IMG/VR virus record: IMGVR_UViG_3300047469_000311
Location: 1-60,934 of that record
DNA from: a virus
Reading direction: 5' to 3' (one strand)
DNA: 60,934 bases
In this document: one piece after another, positions 50,193-58,007 of the stretch
Numbering within the stretch: the stretch's first letter is position 1
Layout: each line of letters begins with the position of its first letter
Position numbers and translations under genes: made by a program
Notes under the pieces: generated by a model
What the model saw: the letters and a program-made list of their open reading frames with translations, nothing else
The model's database searches: none
What the model was told of the DNA's origin: nothing

Positions 50193-50561
50193 TTAATCGT
50201 TAACCTGCCAGTGTTTGGCCGCCGCAATCACCTTCGCGGCGCGTTCTTCCACAGGCAGCTCGAGAAGACGGCGATGTGCAGCAATGTCCGCTTCGGTGTA
50301 GGGCACAACCGTTGCTTTGCCATTACCCCACACGGTGCGGCCGGGTGCATCCTGGCGCGCTTTGAACCAACGACCCGCGAGCACTTCGACCGGCGAGAGC
50401 TCGTTGAGCTCATCGCACGAAGTGACCAAGAACGCATTTGATCCTTCCACGCGTTTTTCATGCTGGTTCAGCGTCTCGAGCAACACCTCGGGCGACTGCT
50501 CAGCCGCTAAGGTTCCGTCTTGAAAAACCGAATGCATGAAAAGACCCATTGCCACACTCAT
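50193..50561 (-). CDS. Hypothetical protein (122 aa)
   Basis: AAGGAGGCACGCA precedes the ATG. The protein is soluble, with a helical C-terminus (LLELPVEERAAKVIAAAKHW). No family recognised. It is the last protein gene before the three hairpin units, which probably terminate its transcript. Confidence 0.6.
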   Translation of the reverse strand: MSVAMGLFMHSVFQDGTLAAEQSPEVLLETLNQHEKRVEGSNAFLVTSCDELNELSPVEVLAGRWFKARQDAPGRTVWGNGKATVVPYTEADIAAHRRLLELPVEERAAKVIAAAKHWQVND

Positions 50562-50572
50562 TGCGTGCCTCC

Positions 50573-50905
50573 TTAGGCGAAGAATTGCACAGCCAGTAAA
50601 CGAATCCGGTTAATACGCATGTTCGTGCCTGCTGCCCCCATTTTCCAGTCGGCGAGGATCTGAGGCGAGGGATGCGACTTACTGTGTTTGAGCAGACCAC
50701 AGGCCAGGTACTCAATCGGGGCCAGTCCACCCAAGGTGTTCTGCGTGGAGGGCTTAGTGAGCGCTTGCCGTGCGGTGTCTGGAATACCTGGCAACGAACA
50801 GAGCTCATCGAGCAGAGTATCCGGATCGCCAATATTCGCATTGGTGAGTTGCGTGAGCACTTGCGCGCTCTTACCTACAAACATCTGCTGCCAGGCCGTA
50901 CCCAT
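50573..50905 (-). CDS. Hypothetical protein (110 aa)
   Basis: AAGGACACGATC precedes the ATG. A 110-residue helical protein, with no recognised motif, 11 bases upstream of the 122-residue gene and separated from the cyclophilin gene by a hairpin. Function unknown. Confidence 0.6.
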   Translation of the reverse strand: MGTAWQQMFVGKSAQVLTQLTNANIGDPDTLLDELCSLPGIPDTARQALTKPSTQNTLGGLAPIEYLACGLLKHSKSHPSPQILADWKMGAAGTNMRINRIRLLAVQFFA

Positions 50906-50920
50906 GATCGTGTCCTTGAA

Positions 50921-50955
50921 AGAGAGGATGAACTACACAAGATTTCATCCTCTCT
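50921..50955 (-). terminator. 12-bp hairpin after the cyclophilin gene
   Basis: AGAGAGGATGAA/TTCATCCTCTCT with an 11-base loop. No U-tract and no TATG flank. It separates the cyclophilin-fusion gene from the 110-residue gene. Confidence 0.65.
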
Positions 50956-50974
50956 CGGCGCGCCTTACTGCTAC

Positions 50975-51979
50975 TTAGGCGATGTGCGTGCCTTCGACTT
51001 CCCGTGCAATGCGGGCGCGCGTGCGACGCTGCAGGGCTTCGATCGCGGCGTTGATGTGATCCAGCGCTTCCTGGTTTTCGTCACAGGCGAACTTGCCGTC
51101 CTGGAAACCTTGCAGGCGATGACCGCAGGCCGCGAGCACAGCTTCGATCGTGACGCCGTTCTGACCGACCACGGGCACCACACCGTTCTGGAACAACAGG
51201 TGCAGCATCAGGCTTTGGCCAGCGTAGCCTTCTTCCAACACCGACGGATGCGTTTCCGCATTGAAGCCCGAGAAGACGTAGTAGTGATTCGCACCGCTGA
51301 CTTCGTTGGCGTTATCGCCGACGGCGACGAGCAGCTGCGTGTCTGCACCTTCGACCAGATGCTGGGTGATAACGGCACCCTTCTGGCGACCGAGAGCCCG
51401 CGCCTGCGCTTCCTGTTCCAGCCGCACAGCGGTATCTTCCGGTGATTCACACGGGTCGCCCAGATGATCGCCTGCGGCGTCCGTTTCGTAGGCAGCAGTA
51501 ATGACGATGTCTTCGAGCGGTACGTCTTGATGAAAGCCCTTGCTGCCGGTCTTCACCTGACGAATCGCGTCGATCACTTCTTCACCGACGATCACCTTGC
51601 CGAACACAGCGTAGCCCCAGCCTTGCGGGGTCGGCGACGAGTGGTTCAGGAACTCGTTGTTGTTCACGTTGATGAAGAATTGCGCGCTCGCCGAGTGCGG
51701 ATCATTCGTGCGAGCCATCGCGATCGTGTACAGTTCGTTCTTCAAACCGTTTTGCGCTTCGTTCGCGATCGGTGCATCCGTTTCGCGTTGGGTCTTCATG
51801 TTGGCTTCGAAGCCGCCGCCTTGCACCATGAAGCCGTTGATCACGCGATGGAAGATCAGACCGTTGTAATGGCCCTTGTTCACGTAAGCGAGGAAATTCG
51901 CGACAGTCTTGGGGGCACGCTCATCGTCGAGCTCGACGAGGAAGTTACCCTTGGTGGTTTCGAATAGAGCGTGTTTCAT
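50975..51979 (-). CDS. Cyclophilin-type prolyl isomerase fused to an Acb2/Tad1-like domain (334 aa)
   Basis: Residues 1-165 are a PpiB-like cyclophilin: [17 protein letters not shown] (41-57, catalytic R45), [12 protein letters not shown] (97-108), and [18 protein letters not shown] (122-139). A roughly 35-residue Glu/Asp-rich linker follows. Residues about 200-334 match the small phage proteins annotated as Acb2/Tad1 domain: [56 protein letters not shown] and the end [14 protein letters not shown]. Acb2 and Tad1 proteins sequester cyclic (oligo)nucleotide signals of CBASS and Thoeris defences. Normally the family ends RGVEGT; here REVEGT. Both domains appear intact. A fused isomerase is not something I know of. 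Confidence 0.85.
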   Translation of the reverse strand: MKHALFETTKGNFLVELDDERAPKTVANFLAYVNKGHYNGLIFHRVINGFMVQGGGFEANMKTQRETDAPIANEAQNGLKNELYTIAMARTNDPHSASAQFFINVNNNEFLNHSSPTPQGWGYAVFGKVIVGEEVIDAIRQVKTGSKGFHQDVPLEDIVITAAYETDAAGDHLGDPCESPEDTAVRLEQEAQARALGRQKGAVITQHLVEGADTQLLVAVGDNANEVSGANHYYVFSGFNAETHPSVLEEGYAGQSLMLHLLFQNGVVPVVGQNGVTIEAVLAACGHRLQGFQDGKFACDENQEALDHINAAIEALQRRTRARIAREVEGTHIA

Positions 51980-52023
51980 GGCGTGGTGATATGATTGTAA
52001 GAGTAGCGTGTGGCCGAGAGGTC

Positions 52024-52785
52024 TTAAACCGGGTGATATTCGGGTGAAGTCCGATACCGCGCAGCGAGCGTGTCTGCTGCATCAACTTGCAGGTTTTCCT
52101 GCGAGACATACCGCGGTGCTCTGAGCGCGTTCAACCGATCAATGTCCAGATCGTAGCCAACGAGCATCACGTCGGCGAGTACAATCTGAACGAGGTCGTC
52201 CCGAATCTTCTTGCGAATGTCGTCATCGGCCAGCGCTGGCGTATCGGGAAACTGGAATGCCCCCTCGCCGATCTGCGACGCGTAGAAACACGTGTCACCC
52301 AGGTGCAGATTCACCCGACCGGCGACTTGCGCTTCAACCGTGATAACAATGCCCGCGGCCGTGAACGGATCGATCACGTTCAAAATCTTGCCGTTGACGT
52401 CACGCGTGTAGCGATCCAGGCGAACCGAAAGTCGGTGATCTTTCAGCTCGATCGTACGGTACGAGCCAGTAGGTCCGGGACTCAACGGCACATTGATCGG
52501 TGCACAGACGTACTGCTCGCCGATCTGTAGATAGACGTTTTCCAGCAATGCCTTGTGACCGATGTGATCCGTCATGTCGAGAAGCACTGTCTCGAGTAGC
52601 GCTTTGGTTTCTCCCAATGCCAGCACTGAGAACGCCGCCCCAAAGCGATACGGTGCCGTGAGGACCGCCTCGTCGTCGATCGTCGCACTGCGTTGCAGAT
52701 CTGTCACAATGTAACCGGCGGCTTCCGGTCGCACGATAGGAACAATCCGTGCCCCGCGGAACCGTTTGAATTGTTGTGCTTCCAC
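52024..52785 (-). CDS. Truncated major-capsid paralogue (253 aa, GTG start)
   Basis: The protein aligns with the central part of the major capsid protein (about residues 236-452): [15 protein letters not shown] versus [34 protein letters not shown] versus LGISQTDALLETGMLDSTD; NVYLQIG versus [23 protein letters not shown] versus SIVGYDLDARRTNTNR. The propeptide and the C-terminal third are absent. GTG at 52785 has AAAAGGACAGAAA upstream; a TTG start 47 codons earlier is also possible. It may be a minor capsid component, an assembly regulator or a decoy. Confidence 0.75.
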   Translation of the reverse strand: MEAQQFKRFRGARIVPIVRPEAAGYIVTDLQRSATIDDEAVLTAPYRFGAAFSVLALGETKALLETVLLDMTDHIGHKALLENVYLQIGEQYVCAPINVPLSPGPTGSYRTIELKDHRLSVRLDRYTRDVNGKILNVIDPFTAAGIVITVEAQVAGRVNLHLGDTCFYASQIGEGAFQFPDTPALADDDIRKKIRDDLVQIVLADVMLVGYDLDIDRLNALRAPRYVSQENLQVDAADTLAARYRTSPEYHPV

Positions 52786-53285
52786 TTTCTGTCCTTTTCT
52801 TTTAAGTTTGTTGACGCACTCCACAGATTGCTCTTTGACACTTCTCTGTCTTACCGTCCTTCTTTCGATTAAAGCGGTAGTCCTCAACAGAGTCGTCGAC
52901 ACGTGAGGGCGTGTCGTTTGGACCAAAGAACTCTCTGCAGGCTGCGTCCCTTACTTAGTCATCGACTTATCGTTGGCTTGCGAGTCCAACCTTACGTCAC
53001 CTTTTCGTTTCAGGGTACAACTTGCCTTGACTCCGGTAGCACCGTAAGTCTTAGCCGGACGATTTGAGTCAGCGTATCAACTTGGCGGTATCTCGCTGGT
53101 GTGTACATACCCGACGGGCAGCACACCTCCTAAAAGGATCGTGAACCTTTTGCTCTTAGGGGAGCGAGAACTCCCCTTTCGCGGGCGTTACACCCACGAA
53201 TTACCAATCGTCCCTTGAGAAGGGTGTCTTAACAGATGGACGATTGATAACCGTTGCCGACTTGCACGGCTCATCAGAGAGCTTA
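52786..53285. other. Hairpin-rich non-coding stretch upstream of the capsid paralogue
   Basis: About 500 bases without a convincing gene. Visible hairpins include CGACAC/GTGTCG (about 52899-52918), GGTGTG/CACACC enclosing CCCGACGGG (53095-53130), AAAAGG/CCTTTT (53134-53153), GGGGAG/CTCCCC (53159-53176) and ATCGTCC/GGACGAT enclosing CCCTT/AAGGG (53206-53244). The structure density suggests a long leader or small RNAs in front of the capsid paralogue. Confidence 0.55.
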
Positions 53286-53591
53286 CTACGCAACCCGGAA
53301 AATGGGGTTGTCTGCCTCACGCATGCGCTTCAAGAAGTCGCGATGTCCATGGCGCTTGAGTTGACCTTCCAAGAGGTCGGCCGCTTCAAAGCACTCGATC
53401 ATCTTGTTTTCAATGACCACCGCCACAGAGCCCTTACACTTCTCATCGGACTCCAACGACGTGCGCAGCTGATACGCTTCAGAACGCGTCGTTTCAATCG
53501 CAATCCACAGTGCTTCTGAATAAGCACGTGAATATTCGATCGGTTTAAAGTTGTTGTCGTTCACGATTATCCCGTTTGATCTGAACAGCAT
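53286..53591 (-). CDS. Hypothetical protein (101 aa)
   Basis: I start at ATG 53591 (MLFRSNGIIVNDNNFKPIEY), preceded by TGGAAAGAGAC; an upstream GTG at 53615 is also possible. The protein is charged and helical with two Cys, and no family is recognised. It follows the 119-residue gene's terminator and precedes the long non-coding stretch. Confidence 0.5.
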   Translation of the reverse strand: MLFRSNGIIVNDNNFKPIEYSRAYSEALWIAIETTRSEAYQLRTSLESDEKCKGSVAVVIENKMIECFEAADLLEGQLKRHGHRDFLKRMREADNPIFRVA

Positions 53592-53663
53592 GTCTCTTTC
53601 CAGATTATGCCGCACCTCAGTAAGTTTTCCTATTCTGTTGTTTCCTTAATCAATCGCTGTTAT

Positions 53664-53700
53664 TACGGCATAAAGGCAGGACCGAAGCCCCGCCTTTATT
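53664..53700 (-). terminator. Hairpin with TTACGGCATAAA flank
   Basis: AAAGGC-x-GG/CC-x-GCCTTT (53672-53697) with a GCTTCGGT-type loop on the leftward strand, followed by TTTATGCCGTAATAAC. It ends the 119-residue gene. Confidence 0.8.
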
Positions 53701-53708
53701 AGACGCGC

Positions 53709-54068
53709 TTAGGCGCCTGCTTGTGCTTCGCCACCTTCGGACGACGGCGTGCCGTTGGCAGCGTGCGTCGTGCCGTCGGCCGGAACCGCGTAGCCGACTG
53801 CCGTCACGAACGGACCCGTGGCCGGGGGTGCTTCGCCTGCATCGACGAAGGGAACGTTGTTCGTCGAAAACGCGCCCGACGGGGTTTGCTTCGCTTGTGC
53901 CGGATTCTCGATCGCGACATTCACGCGCGAGCCACCGGTCAGGACCTTGACGATCGTGCAGGGCAGCGGATCGATGTTGGTGACGGTAGCACCCGTGCCG
54001 TCCAGACCCAGTGCGGGCGACGTGAATTGCGGGAAGTACTGAGCGGCGGTGTTATTTGCTGCAGGCAT
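53709..54068 (-). CDS. Small Ala/Thr/Gly/Pro-rich protein, possible virion decoration protein (119 aa)
   Basis: The composition (Ala, Thr, Gly, Pro, Asn; few charges) and beta-rich core (ATVTNIDPLPCTIVKVLTGG) recall capsid decoration or structural proteins. The C-terminal third is low-complexity and Gly/Ala/Glu-rich. No specific family is recognised. It lies in one unit with the 153-residue gene upstream. The structural role is only a possibility. Confidence 0.55.
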   Translation of the reverse strand: MPAANNTAAQYFPQFTSPALGLDGTGATVTNIDPLPCTIVKVLTGGSRVNVAIENPAQAKQTPSGAFSTNNVPFVDAGEAPPATGPFVTAVGYAVPADGTTHAANGTPSSEGGEAQAGA

Positions 54069-54125
54069 CGATGACTCCAGTTAAGAAAGGGGAAAGGCTA
54101 CTGCATGTGTGCCGAACCGAAAAGC

Positions 54126-54587
54126 TTAGTTCGGATCTTGCGCGACCGGGGTTTCCGGAGCCTCGACGGGCGTACCCGTCTCGTCGGCCATGATCTTGAC
54201 CGGCGCGTAAGGCTGCGCGCTGTCTTCCGGGTTGGCCGGGGGATTGATCGGTGAGAGCGGCATGTTCCAGCCCGCTTTCTGATACGGCACCGTCTTGGGC
54301 GGCGGGAAGGCCGGAGCGTCGTTCGGGTCCACACAATAACCACCCACACCAGGGATGATGTTCGTGTAGGGGCGTGCCGCGTATTCGCTATCGAAGTACG
54401 GCACGTTCTTCAGCATGTACTGGCGACCCGTGGGGCCCGTGACCGTGAGGTTCACTTTGAGCGTCGGACCCACATAACGAATGGTGGCGTTCAGCGGCGT
54501 GATCGCCTCGATCGCATTCAGGTCAGCCAGCTGGCCGCCGCGTTCCGGATAGAACTGGACCGCTTGGCCGATTGTCGGTGCACCCAT
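54126..54587 (-). CDS. Hypothetical protein (153 aa)
   Basis: A beta-rich N-terminal half (LNATIRYVGPTLKVNLTVTG) followed by a long Pro-rich C-terminal region (FPPPKTVPYQKAGWNMPLSP and further). It begins in a TGATG overlap with the Met-rich 33-residue gene, so the two are translationally coupled. It may be a virion component like its neighbour; function unknown. Confidence 0.6.
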   Translation of the reverse strand: MGAPTIGQAVQFYPERGGQLADLNAIEAITPLNATIRYVGPTLKVNLTVTGPTGRQYMLKNVPYFDSEYAARPYTNIIPGVGGYCVDPNDAPAFPPPKTVPYQKAGWNMPLSPINPPANPEDSAQPYAPVKIMADETGTPVEAPETPVAQDPN

Positions 54588-54688
54588 CAGATCCCCCAGA
54601 GCAGAAACGGGTTGAACAACGCCATCGATTGGAGCATGGCGCGCTGTGTGACGCCATTCATCAGCATGGCGTACGTCATGAAAGACAT
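54587..54688 (-). CDS. Met-rich microprotein (33 aa)
   Basis: AAAAGGAATCTGAC precedes the ATG. The sequence starts MSFMTYAMLMNGVTQRAML and contains seven Met plus a hydrophobic end (LFNPFLLWGI). The stop overlaps the next start. A membrane-associated or small structural peptide is possible. Confidence 0.5.
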   Translation of the reverse strand: MSFMTYAMLMNGVTQRAMLQSMALFNPFLLWGI

Positions 54689-54700
54689 GTCAGATTCCTT

Positions 54701-55045
54701 TTATTGACCGCCGCGAAACTCGGGCGGCGGCATCGGGATTTCGGAGTTTTGCTTCAGCTTCACGCCCCAGGCCGCAGCGAGTGCTTGGCCCGAGATCGCT
54801 ACGCAGCCACCCGAGAAGGCGAGACTGTTAAACGAGTGATTCTTCAGCGTGTCGTAGATTGTGAGTGCGATGAAGACAAAGCCGCACAGCAGCACAAATC
54901 CGTAACCAATCAGACGGGCCGGGTCATAGTCACCGTTCCAGTTCTGGAACATGTCGCCGAAAGTCTTGGCGATCAAGGCGCGCGTTTCTTTCATCGTGAT
55001 CTTGTCACGCAGCCATTTCAAGAAGGCCAGGAATTTGGCGCTCAT
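54701..55045 (-). CDS. Two-span membrane protein, holin-like (114 aa)
   Basis: A charged N-terminal helix of about 45 residues (KFLAFLKWLRDKITMKETRA) is followed by LIGYGFVLLCGFVFIALTIY and a second hydrophobic stretch (LAFSGGCVAISGQALAAAWG), then a polar tail. The arrangement is like that of small phage holins and similar membrane proteins, but no lysis enzyme is nearby. It belongs to the membrane-protein run. Confidence 0.5.
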   Translation of the reverse strand: MSAKFLAFLKWLRDKITMKETRALIAKTFGDMFQNWNGDYDPARLIGYGFVLLCGFVFIALTIYDTLKNHSFNSLAFSGGCVAISGQALAAAWGVKLKQNSEIPMPPPEFRGGQ

Positions 55046-55056
55046 GTTAGTTTCCT

Positions 55057-55446
55057 TTATTGATCGTCCGGCGGAAAGTCCTCTAGCGGAATCGTGACTC
55101 CTGCCAGCTTATGGGTCGAATCACCACAGTACACGAGATAGCCGCCTGTGATGAAGTAGTGGCACACCACATCCACTATTTGCTCATAATGATCGGGCTT
55201 TCGCGTGGGCAAATCGAGTCGCTCGTCAAAGCGTCGCGTATACCGCAGCAGCAGCGACGGATGGCAGGTAAGTTGTTCGTTGAATTGACCATTCCACGTC
55301 CAGACCGGATGTGGGTGGGCTTGAAGCTGCTGTGCAACATAAACCACATGGTTCATATCGCACGCAGGACAGTAGTGAACAATTCCGATTCGATGATTCG
55401 GATCTTTCGAATCGACCAGCCAGCGCAACTTCTTCGAGTCAGTCAT
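55057..55446 (-). CDS. DUF6527-like metal-binding protein (129 aa)
   Basis: GGACGGAGGATC precedes ATG 55446. The layout fits the widespread phage family with C-P-x-C near the start, a W-x-W-N-G block, a PSLL block, then C-H-x-F-I and D-x-x-H-x-L-A-G: here YCPACDMNH, WTWNGQF, CHPSLLL, VCHYFITGG and GDSTHKLAGVTIPL. These residues probably bind zinc. The biochemical role of the family is not established. Confidence 0.7.
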   Translation of the reverse strand: MTDSKKLRWLVDSKDPNHRIGIVHYCPACDMNHVVYVAQQLQAHPHPVWTWNGQFNEQLTCHPSLLLRYTRRFDERLDLPTRKPDHYEQIVDVVCHYFITGGYLVYCGDSTHKLAGVTIPLEDFPPDDQ

Positions 55447-55474
55447 GATCCTCCGTCCATACTGCGACGCCATA

Positions 55475-55536
55475 AAGCCAAAAAAAAAAGATGGGGTAAG
55501 AGGAGGCGAGTCAGACACCCGAAGGCATCTGACTCA
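55475..55536 (-). terminator. Hairpin and U10 tract
   Basis: On the leftward strand GAGTCAGA/TCTGACTC (55508-55535) with a CCTTCGGG-containing loop; some 20 bases later ATCTTTTTTTTTTGGC and TTTATGGCGTC. It ends the 118-residue membrane-protein gene. Confidence 0.75.
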
Positions 55537-55547
55537 CAGAATGAAGC

Positions 55548-55904
55548 TCACGCTGGCATGCAGCAAAGCTCCTGCCCTAAGAGGATGTGATTAAAGCGCT
55601 GGGCGACTGTGTCTTGGGCAGCATACAGCCACTGGATGCACTGCAAGCACATGTAGGCGAGTACCGCCATGGCTGTAATGGGCAAACCCACGAACCAGGC
55701 ACCAAAGGCCAAGAAGGTGTAGACGAGCACGGCAATCACCATCTCCGTACCGGGGATGAGATTCGCCGAGAGGAACGACTTTTGCAGCCAGAGCGTCAGC
55801 TTGCTTTGGGGATCTTGAATCGTGAGAGAGACGAACGCCCTCACGACCCAGAACGCGACCAGCGCAACGAAGACGACCAGACCGATTGCGTATGCGATGG
55901 CCAT
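55548..55904 (-). CDS. Small membrane protein (118 aa)
   Basis: Three hydrophobic segments: MAIAYAIGLVVFVALVAFWV, TEMVIAVLVYTFLAFGAWFV and LPITAMAVLAYMCLQCIQWL. Predicted inner membrane. No family recognised. It is part of the run of small membrane genes from 59280 to 54701. Confidence 0.6.
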   Translation of the reverse strand: MAIAYAIGLVVFVALVAFWVVRAFVSLTIQDPQSKLTLWLQKSFLSANLIPGTEMVIAVLVYTFLAFGAWFVGLPITAMAVLAYMCLQCIQWLYAAQDTVAQRFNHILLGQELCCMPA

Positions 55905-55912
55905 GATAAAAT

Positions 55913-56266
55913 TTAGTGAACAGTGGGGGATTGGGGGCGAGCGGCTTGCGACACAGGCGCATTCGCGTCGGCCAGGATCGCCTTCAGGTCTTTGTCAATA
56001 TCCTTAATCACGGCTTGCATCATGAGGTCCAGAAAACCCATGCCGAGATCTAACGTCGCATTGATTGTCTTCTCAGCGAAGATGCGGTCTTGAGCCGTTG
56101 AGTCGTACTCGCAGGTGCCATGCACGAGCGACAGTTCACGACGATTCGCTTCGGCCTTCTTTTCGTTGGCGTAGGCCACGTTCAGGTAGATCACGTAGGC
56201 GAACATGCCCACAAGCATCGTGCTCGGAATGATGGCGGAAAGGTTTGCGTGGATGAAGTTCAGCAT
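55913..56266 (-). CDS. Single-span membrane protein (117 aa)
   Basis: An N-terminal span (IIPSTMLVGMFAYVIYLNVA) is followed by an 85-residue polar region with a hydrophobic helix (LDLGMGFLDLMMQAVI). It is probably anchored in the inner membrane with a soluble domain. It is preceded by a hairpin at 56307-56330. Function unknown. Confidence 0.6.
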   Translation of the reverse strand: MLNFIHANLSAIIPSTMLVGMFAYVIYLNVAYANEKKAEANRRELSLVHGTCEYDSTAQDRIFAEKTINATLDLGMGFLDLMMQAVIKDIDKDLKAILADANAPVSQAARPQSPTVH

Positions 56267-56306
56267 GGTAAGACTCCTGGAAAAGATTGATCAACTCATG
56301 GAAGAG

Positions 56307-56330
56307 GCAGGGGAGCCCGAACTCCCCTGC
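56307..56330 (-). terminator. Hairpin in the membrane-protein run
   Basis: GCAGGGGAG/CTCCCCTGC with a TTCGGG loop on the leftward strand. Next to it is a short tandem repeat, TACAGTGC twice followed by TACAG (about 56336-56356). Confidence 0.65.
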
Positions 56331-56363
56331 GGGTACTACAGTGCTACAGTGCTACAGCAACCC

Positions 56364-56573
56364 TTAGGCTGCGGCGGCTTGGGCGCCATTGGCGGCGTCC
56401 TTGCCTGCGCCGTTGACCGGCGACATCATCGAGTCGATGGTCTTCGCTGCCTTCTTCGCGGCGCTACGGCGACGCAGGGCCTGGATGCCCTTGTAGCCAC
56501 CGAAGCCGACACCGGCGCCACCGATAACGCCACCAGCGATGATTGCGATCTTGATTGCGAGTGCTTGATTCAT
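56364..56573 (-). CDS. Small Gly-rich membrane protein (69 aa)
   Basis: A single span with glycine-zipper character (IAIIAGGVIGGAGVGFGGYK), followed by a basic patch (RRRSAAKKAAK) and an Ala-rich tail. Glycine zippers often mediate packing or oligomerisation in membranes. Function unknown. Confidence 0.6.
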   Translation of the reverse strand: MNQALAIKIAIIAGGVIGGAGVGFGGYKGIQALRRRSAAKKAAKTIDSMMSPVNGAGKDAANGAQAAAA

Positions 56574-56646
56574 GGTAAAGCTCCTTTTAAGGATTAAGAG
56601 TAACTACCTGTTGTACTACGGGGGTGCACGCTCTTAAGCGACGTGC

Positions 56647-56733
56647 TTACTGTCGCCGAGTCATCAGCGAAAACCAGACCAGCAAAGTCAGAACCACAAA
56701 GACGGTCCACTTGCCACTACGTTTCTTGGCCAT
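56647..56733 (-). CDS. Membrane microprotein (28 aa)
   Basis: MAKKRSGKWTVFVVLTLLVW at the start, with one hydrophobic span and a basic end (MTRRQ). Its ATG follows the preceding stop by two bases (GTAATCATG), so translation is coupled. It resembles the 29-residue peptide at 43289 in layout. Confidence 0.5.
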   Translation of the reverse strand: MAKKRSGKWTVFVVLTLLVWFSLMTRRQ

Positions 56734-56735
56734 GA

Positions 56736-56789
56736 TTACATCACGATCAAGATGTAGATGAGTGCCGCCAGAAAGAGGATCTTGCGCAT
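56736..56789 (-). CDS. Membrane microprotein (17 aa)
   Basis: MRKILFLAALIYILIVM: a basic start then one short hydrophobic span. AAGGAGTTGTG precedes the ATG at ideal spacing, which is the main reason to accept so short a gene. Confidence 0.45.
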   Translation of the reverse strand: MRKILFLAALIYILIVM

Positions 56790-56798
56790 CACAACTCC

Positions 56799-57134
56799 TT
56801 AGAAGGAGAAGCTCGCGAACTTCTTGGAGGTGCTTTCCTTGAGTTCACCGAGCTTACGGTTAAGCACCATCACGCCACCGATCACGACCGTGAAACCCAT
56901 CACCGCGGCGAAGATGCGATAGTCGGCGTGCACGAGCGAGATGATCGCCGCGCCCACGATACCGGCATTCAAGATCTCGCTTTCGCCTGCGGTCTTTTGT
57001 GCGTGGTGAAACATGGCGCGCACACGTTCCACACTGGGGTTCTTCGCAGAACGGGTATGAAAGTTGTACCACACGCCCATGGCGAACGAGATCATGCCGA
57101 TGATTTGCAAAACGATGAAGAGGGTTTCGAACAT
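56799..57134 (-). CDS. Small membrane protein (111 aa)
   Basis: AAGGAGAACGTC precedes ATG 57134 (MFETLFIVLQIIGMISFAMG). Three hydrophobic segments, including AGIVGAAIISLVHADYRIFA and a third ending in VVIGGVMVLN, and a basic C-terminus. Predicted inner membrane. No family recognised. Confidence 0.6.
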   Translation of the reverse strand: MFETLFIVLQIIGMISFAMGVWYNFHTRSAKNPSVERVRAMFHHAQKTAGESEILNAGIVGAAIISLVHADYRIFAAVMGFTVVIGGVMVLNRKLGELKESTSKKFASFSF

Positions 57135-57190
57135 GACGTTCTCCTTTAAGCGAGGTGGAATGAAGGGCGGCTCATAACTGCCCCGATCGT

Positions 57191-57568
57191 TTACTGCGCG
57201 AAATCTTCCCCTTTGGGCCAATGCCAGGCTGGGGGGTCATTCGGTTGATGGTCGACATCGCGCTCCGCAATATCGATCCAGTTCTGAATCGTCACGTAGG
57301 AGATGAGGCAGCACACCAGTGCTAGTCCCAGGAAGATCGCAAGCAGATGCAGCTCGACGTACACAGCGCCCGCGAAGAGCACCGTGAGCAACAGCGTCGT
57401 AAGCACCGAAGGACGACGCGTCACGTTGTAGTCCTCCAGGTTCTTCTGCGCGCTGGCGCGACGATTGGCGATTTCATCATTCGTCAACTCGTCTTCGGAC
57501 TTGATCAAGCCCAGCCACGTAGCGACACGCACCACCACCTTTTTCAAGGCACGGAAAATATGTTTCAT
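57191..57568 (-). CDS. Two-span membrane protein (125 aa)
   Basis: A basic N-terminal amphipathic helix (MKHIFRALKKVVVRVATWLG) and acidic linker precede two adjacent hydrophobic segments (VLTTLLLTVLFAGAVYVELH, LLAIFLGLALVCCLISYVTI), then a polar C-terminus. Its N-terminal half plus paired spans resembles the layout of the next three genes. Function unknown. Confidence 0.6.
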   Translation of the reverse strand: MKHIFRALKKVVVRVATWLGLIKSEDELTNDEIANRRASAQKNLEDYNVTRRPSVLTTLLLTVLFAGAVYVELHLLAIFLGLALVCCLISYVTIQNWIDIAERDVDHQPNDPPAWHWPKGEDFAQ

Positions 57569-57595
57569 GATAACCCTCCTTAGGGTCGAGTGAAA

Positions 57596-57973
57596 TTAGG
57601 CAAACGCCGCTTCAGCCACGAGATCCATCGGCACGTCGTTCTTGCGAGCGATATACATCGTGATGGATTGCTCGATGGCACGAGCCAGTGCCCCTGCAGC
57701 AAAGACGCCGATGGCCGACGCCGTGAAAGCCCAGCCCGCTGCGAGAACCAGGCCCATCGTCACGTACAGAATCGCTGCCCGCATAAACGCCGGGGAGAAC
57801 TTACGACCACGCAACTGCTCGCGATCCATCTTGACATTCGCCGCCGCGATTTCCACCACTTGCTTGTGAATCGGTGCCTTCTTGAACTTATCAAGACCTT
57901 CGATCGTGCTCCAGGCAAGGATCACGGCGAGGATAACGAAGACCACAAAGTAATAGACGACGAGTGCAACCAT
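57596..57973 (-). CDS. Membrane protein, layout family member A (125 aa)
   Basis: An N-terminal span (LVVYYFVVFVILAVILAWST), about 45 polar residues, then two further spans (AAILYVTMGLVLAAGWAFTA, SAIGVFAAGALARAIEQSIT) and a short charged end. Two upstream neighbours (58008 and 58403) have the same arrangement and nearly the same length, which suggests old duplications. Predicted inner membrane. Confidence 0.6.
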   Translation of the reverse strand: MVALVVYYFVVFVILAVILAWSTIEGLDKFKKAPIHKQVVEIAAANVKMDREQLRGRKFSPAFMRAAILYVTMGLVLAAGWAFTASAIGVFAAGALARAIEQSITMYIARKNDVPMDLVAEAAFA

Positions 57974-58007
57974 GATAATCTCCTAGACCGGCGAAAGGGT
58001 GAATGAG

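Noticed and set aside
56336-56356. TACAGTGC tandem repeat as a CRISPR-like or origin repeat
   Set aside because: Only two and a half 8-base copies without spacers or neighbouring repeats.
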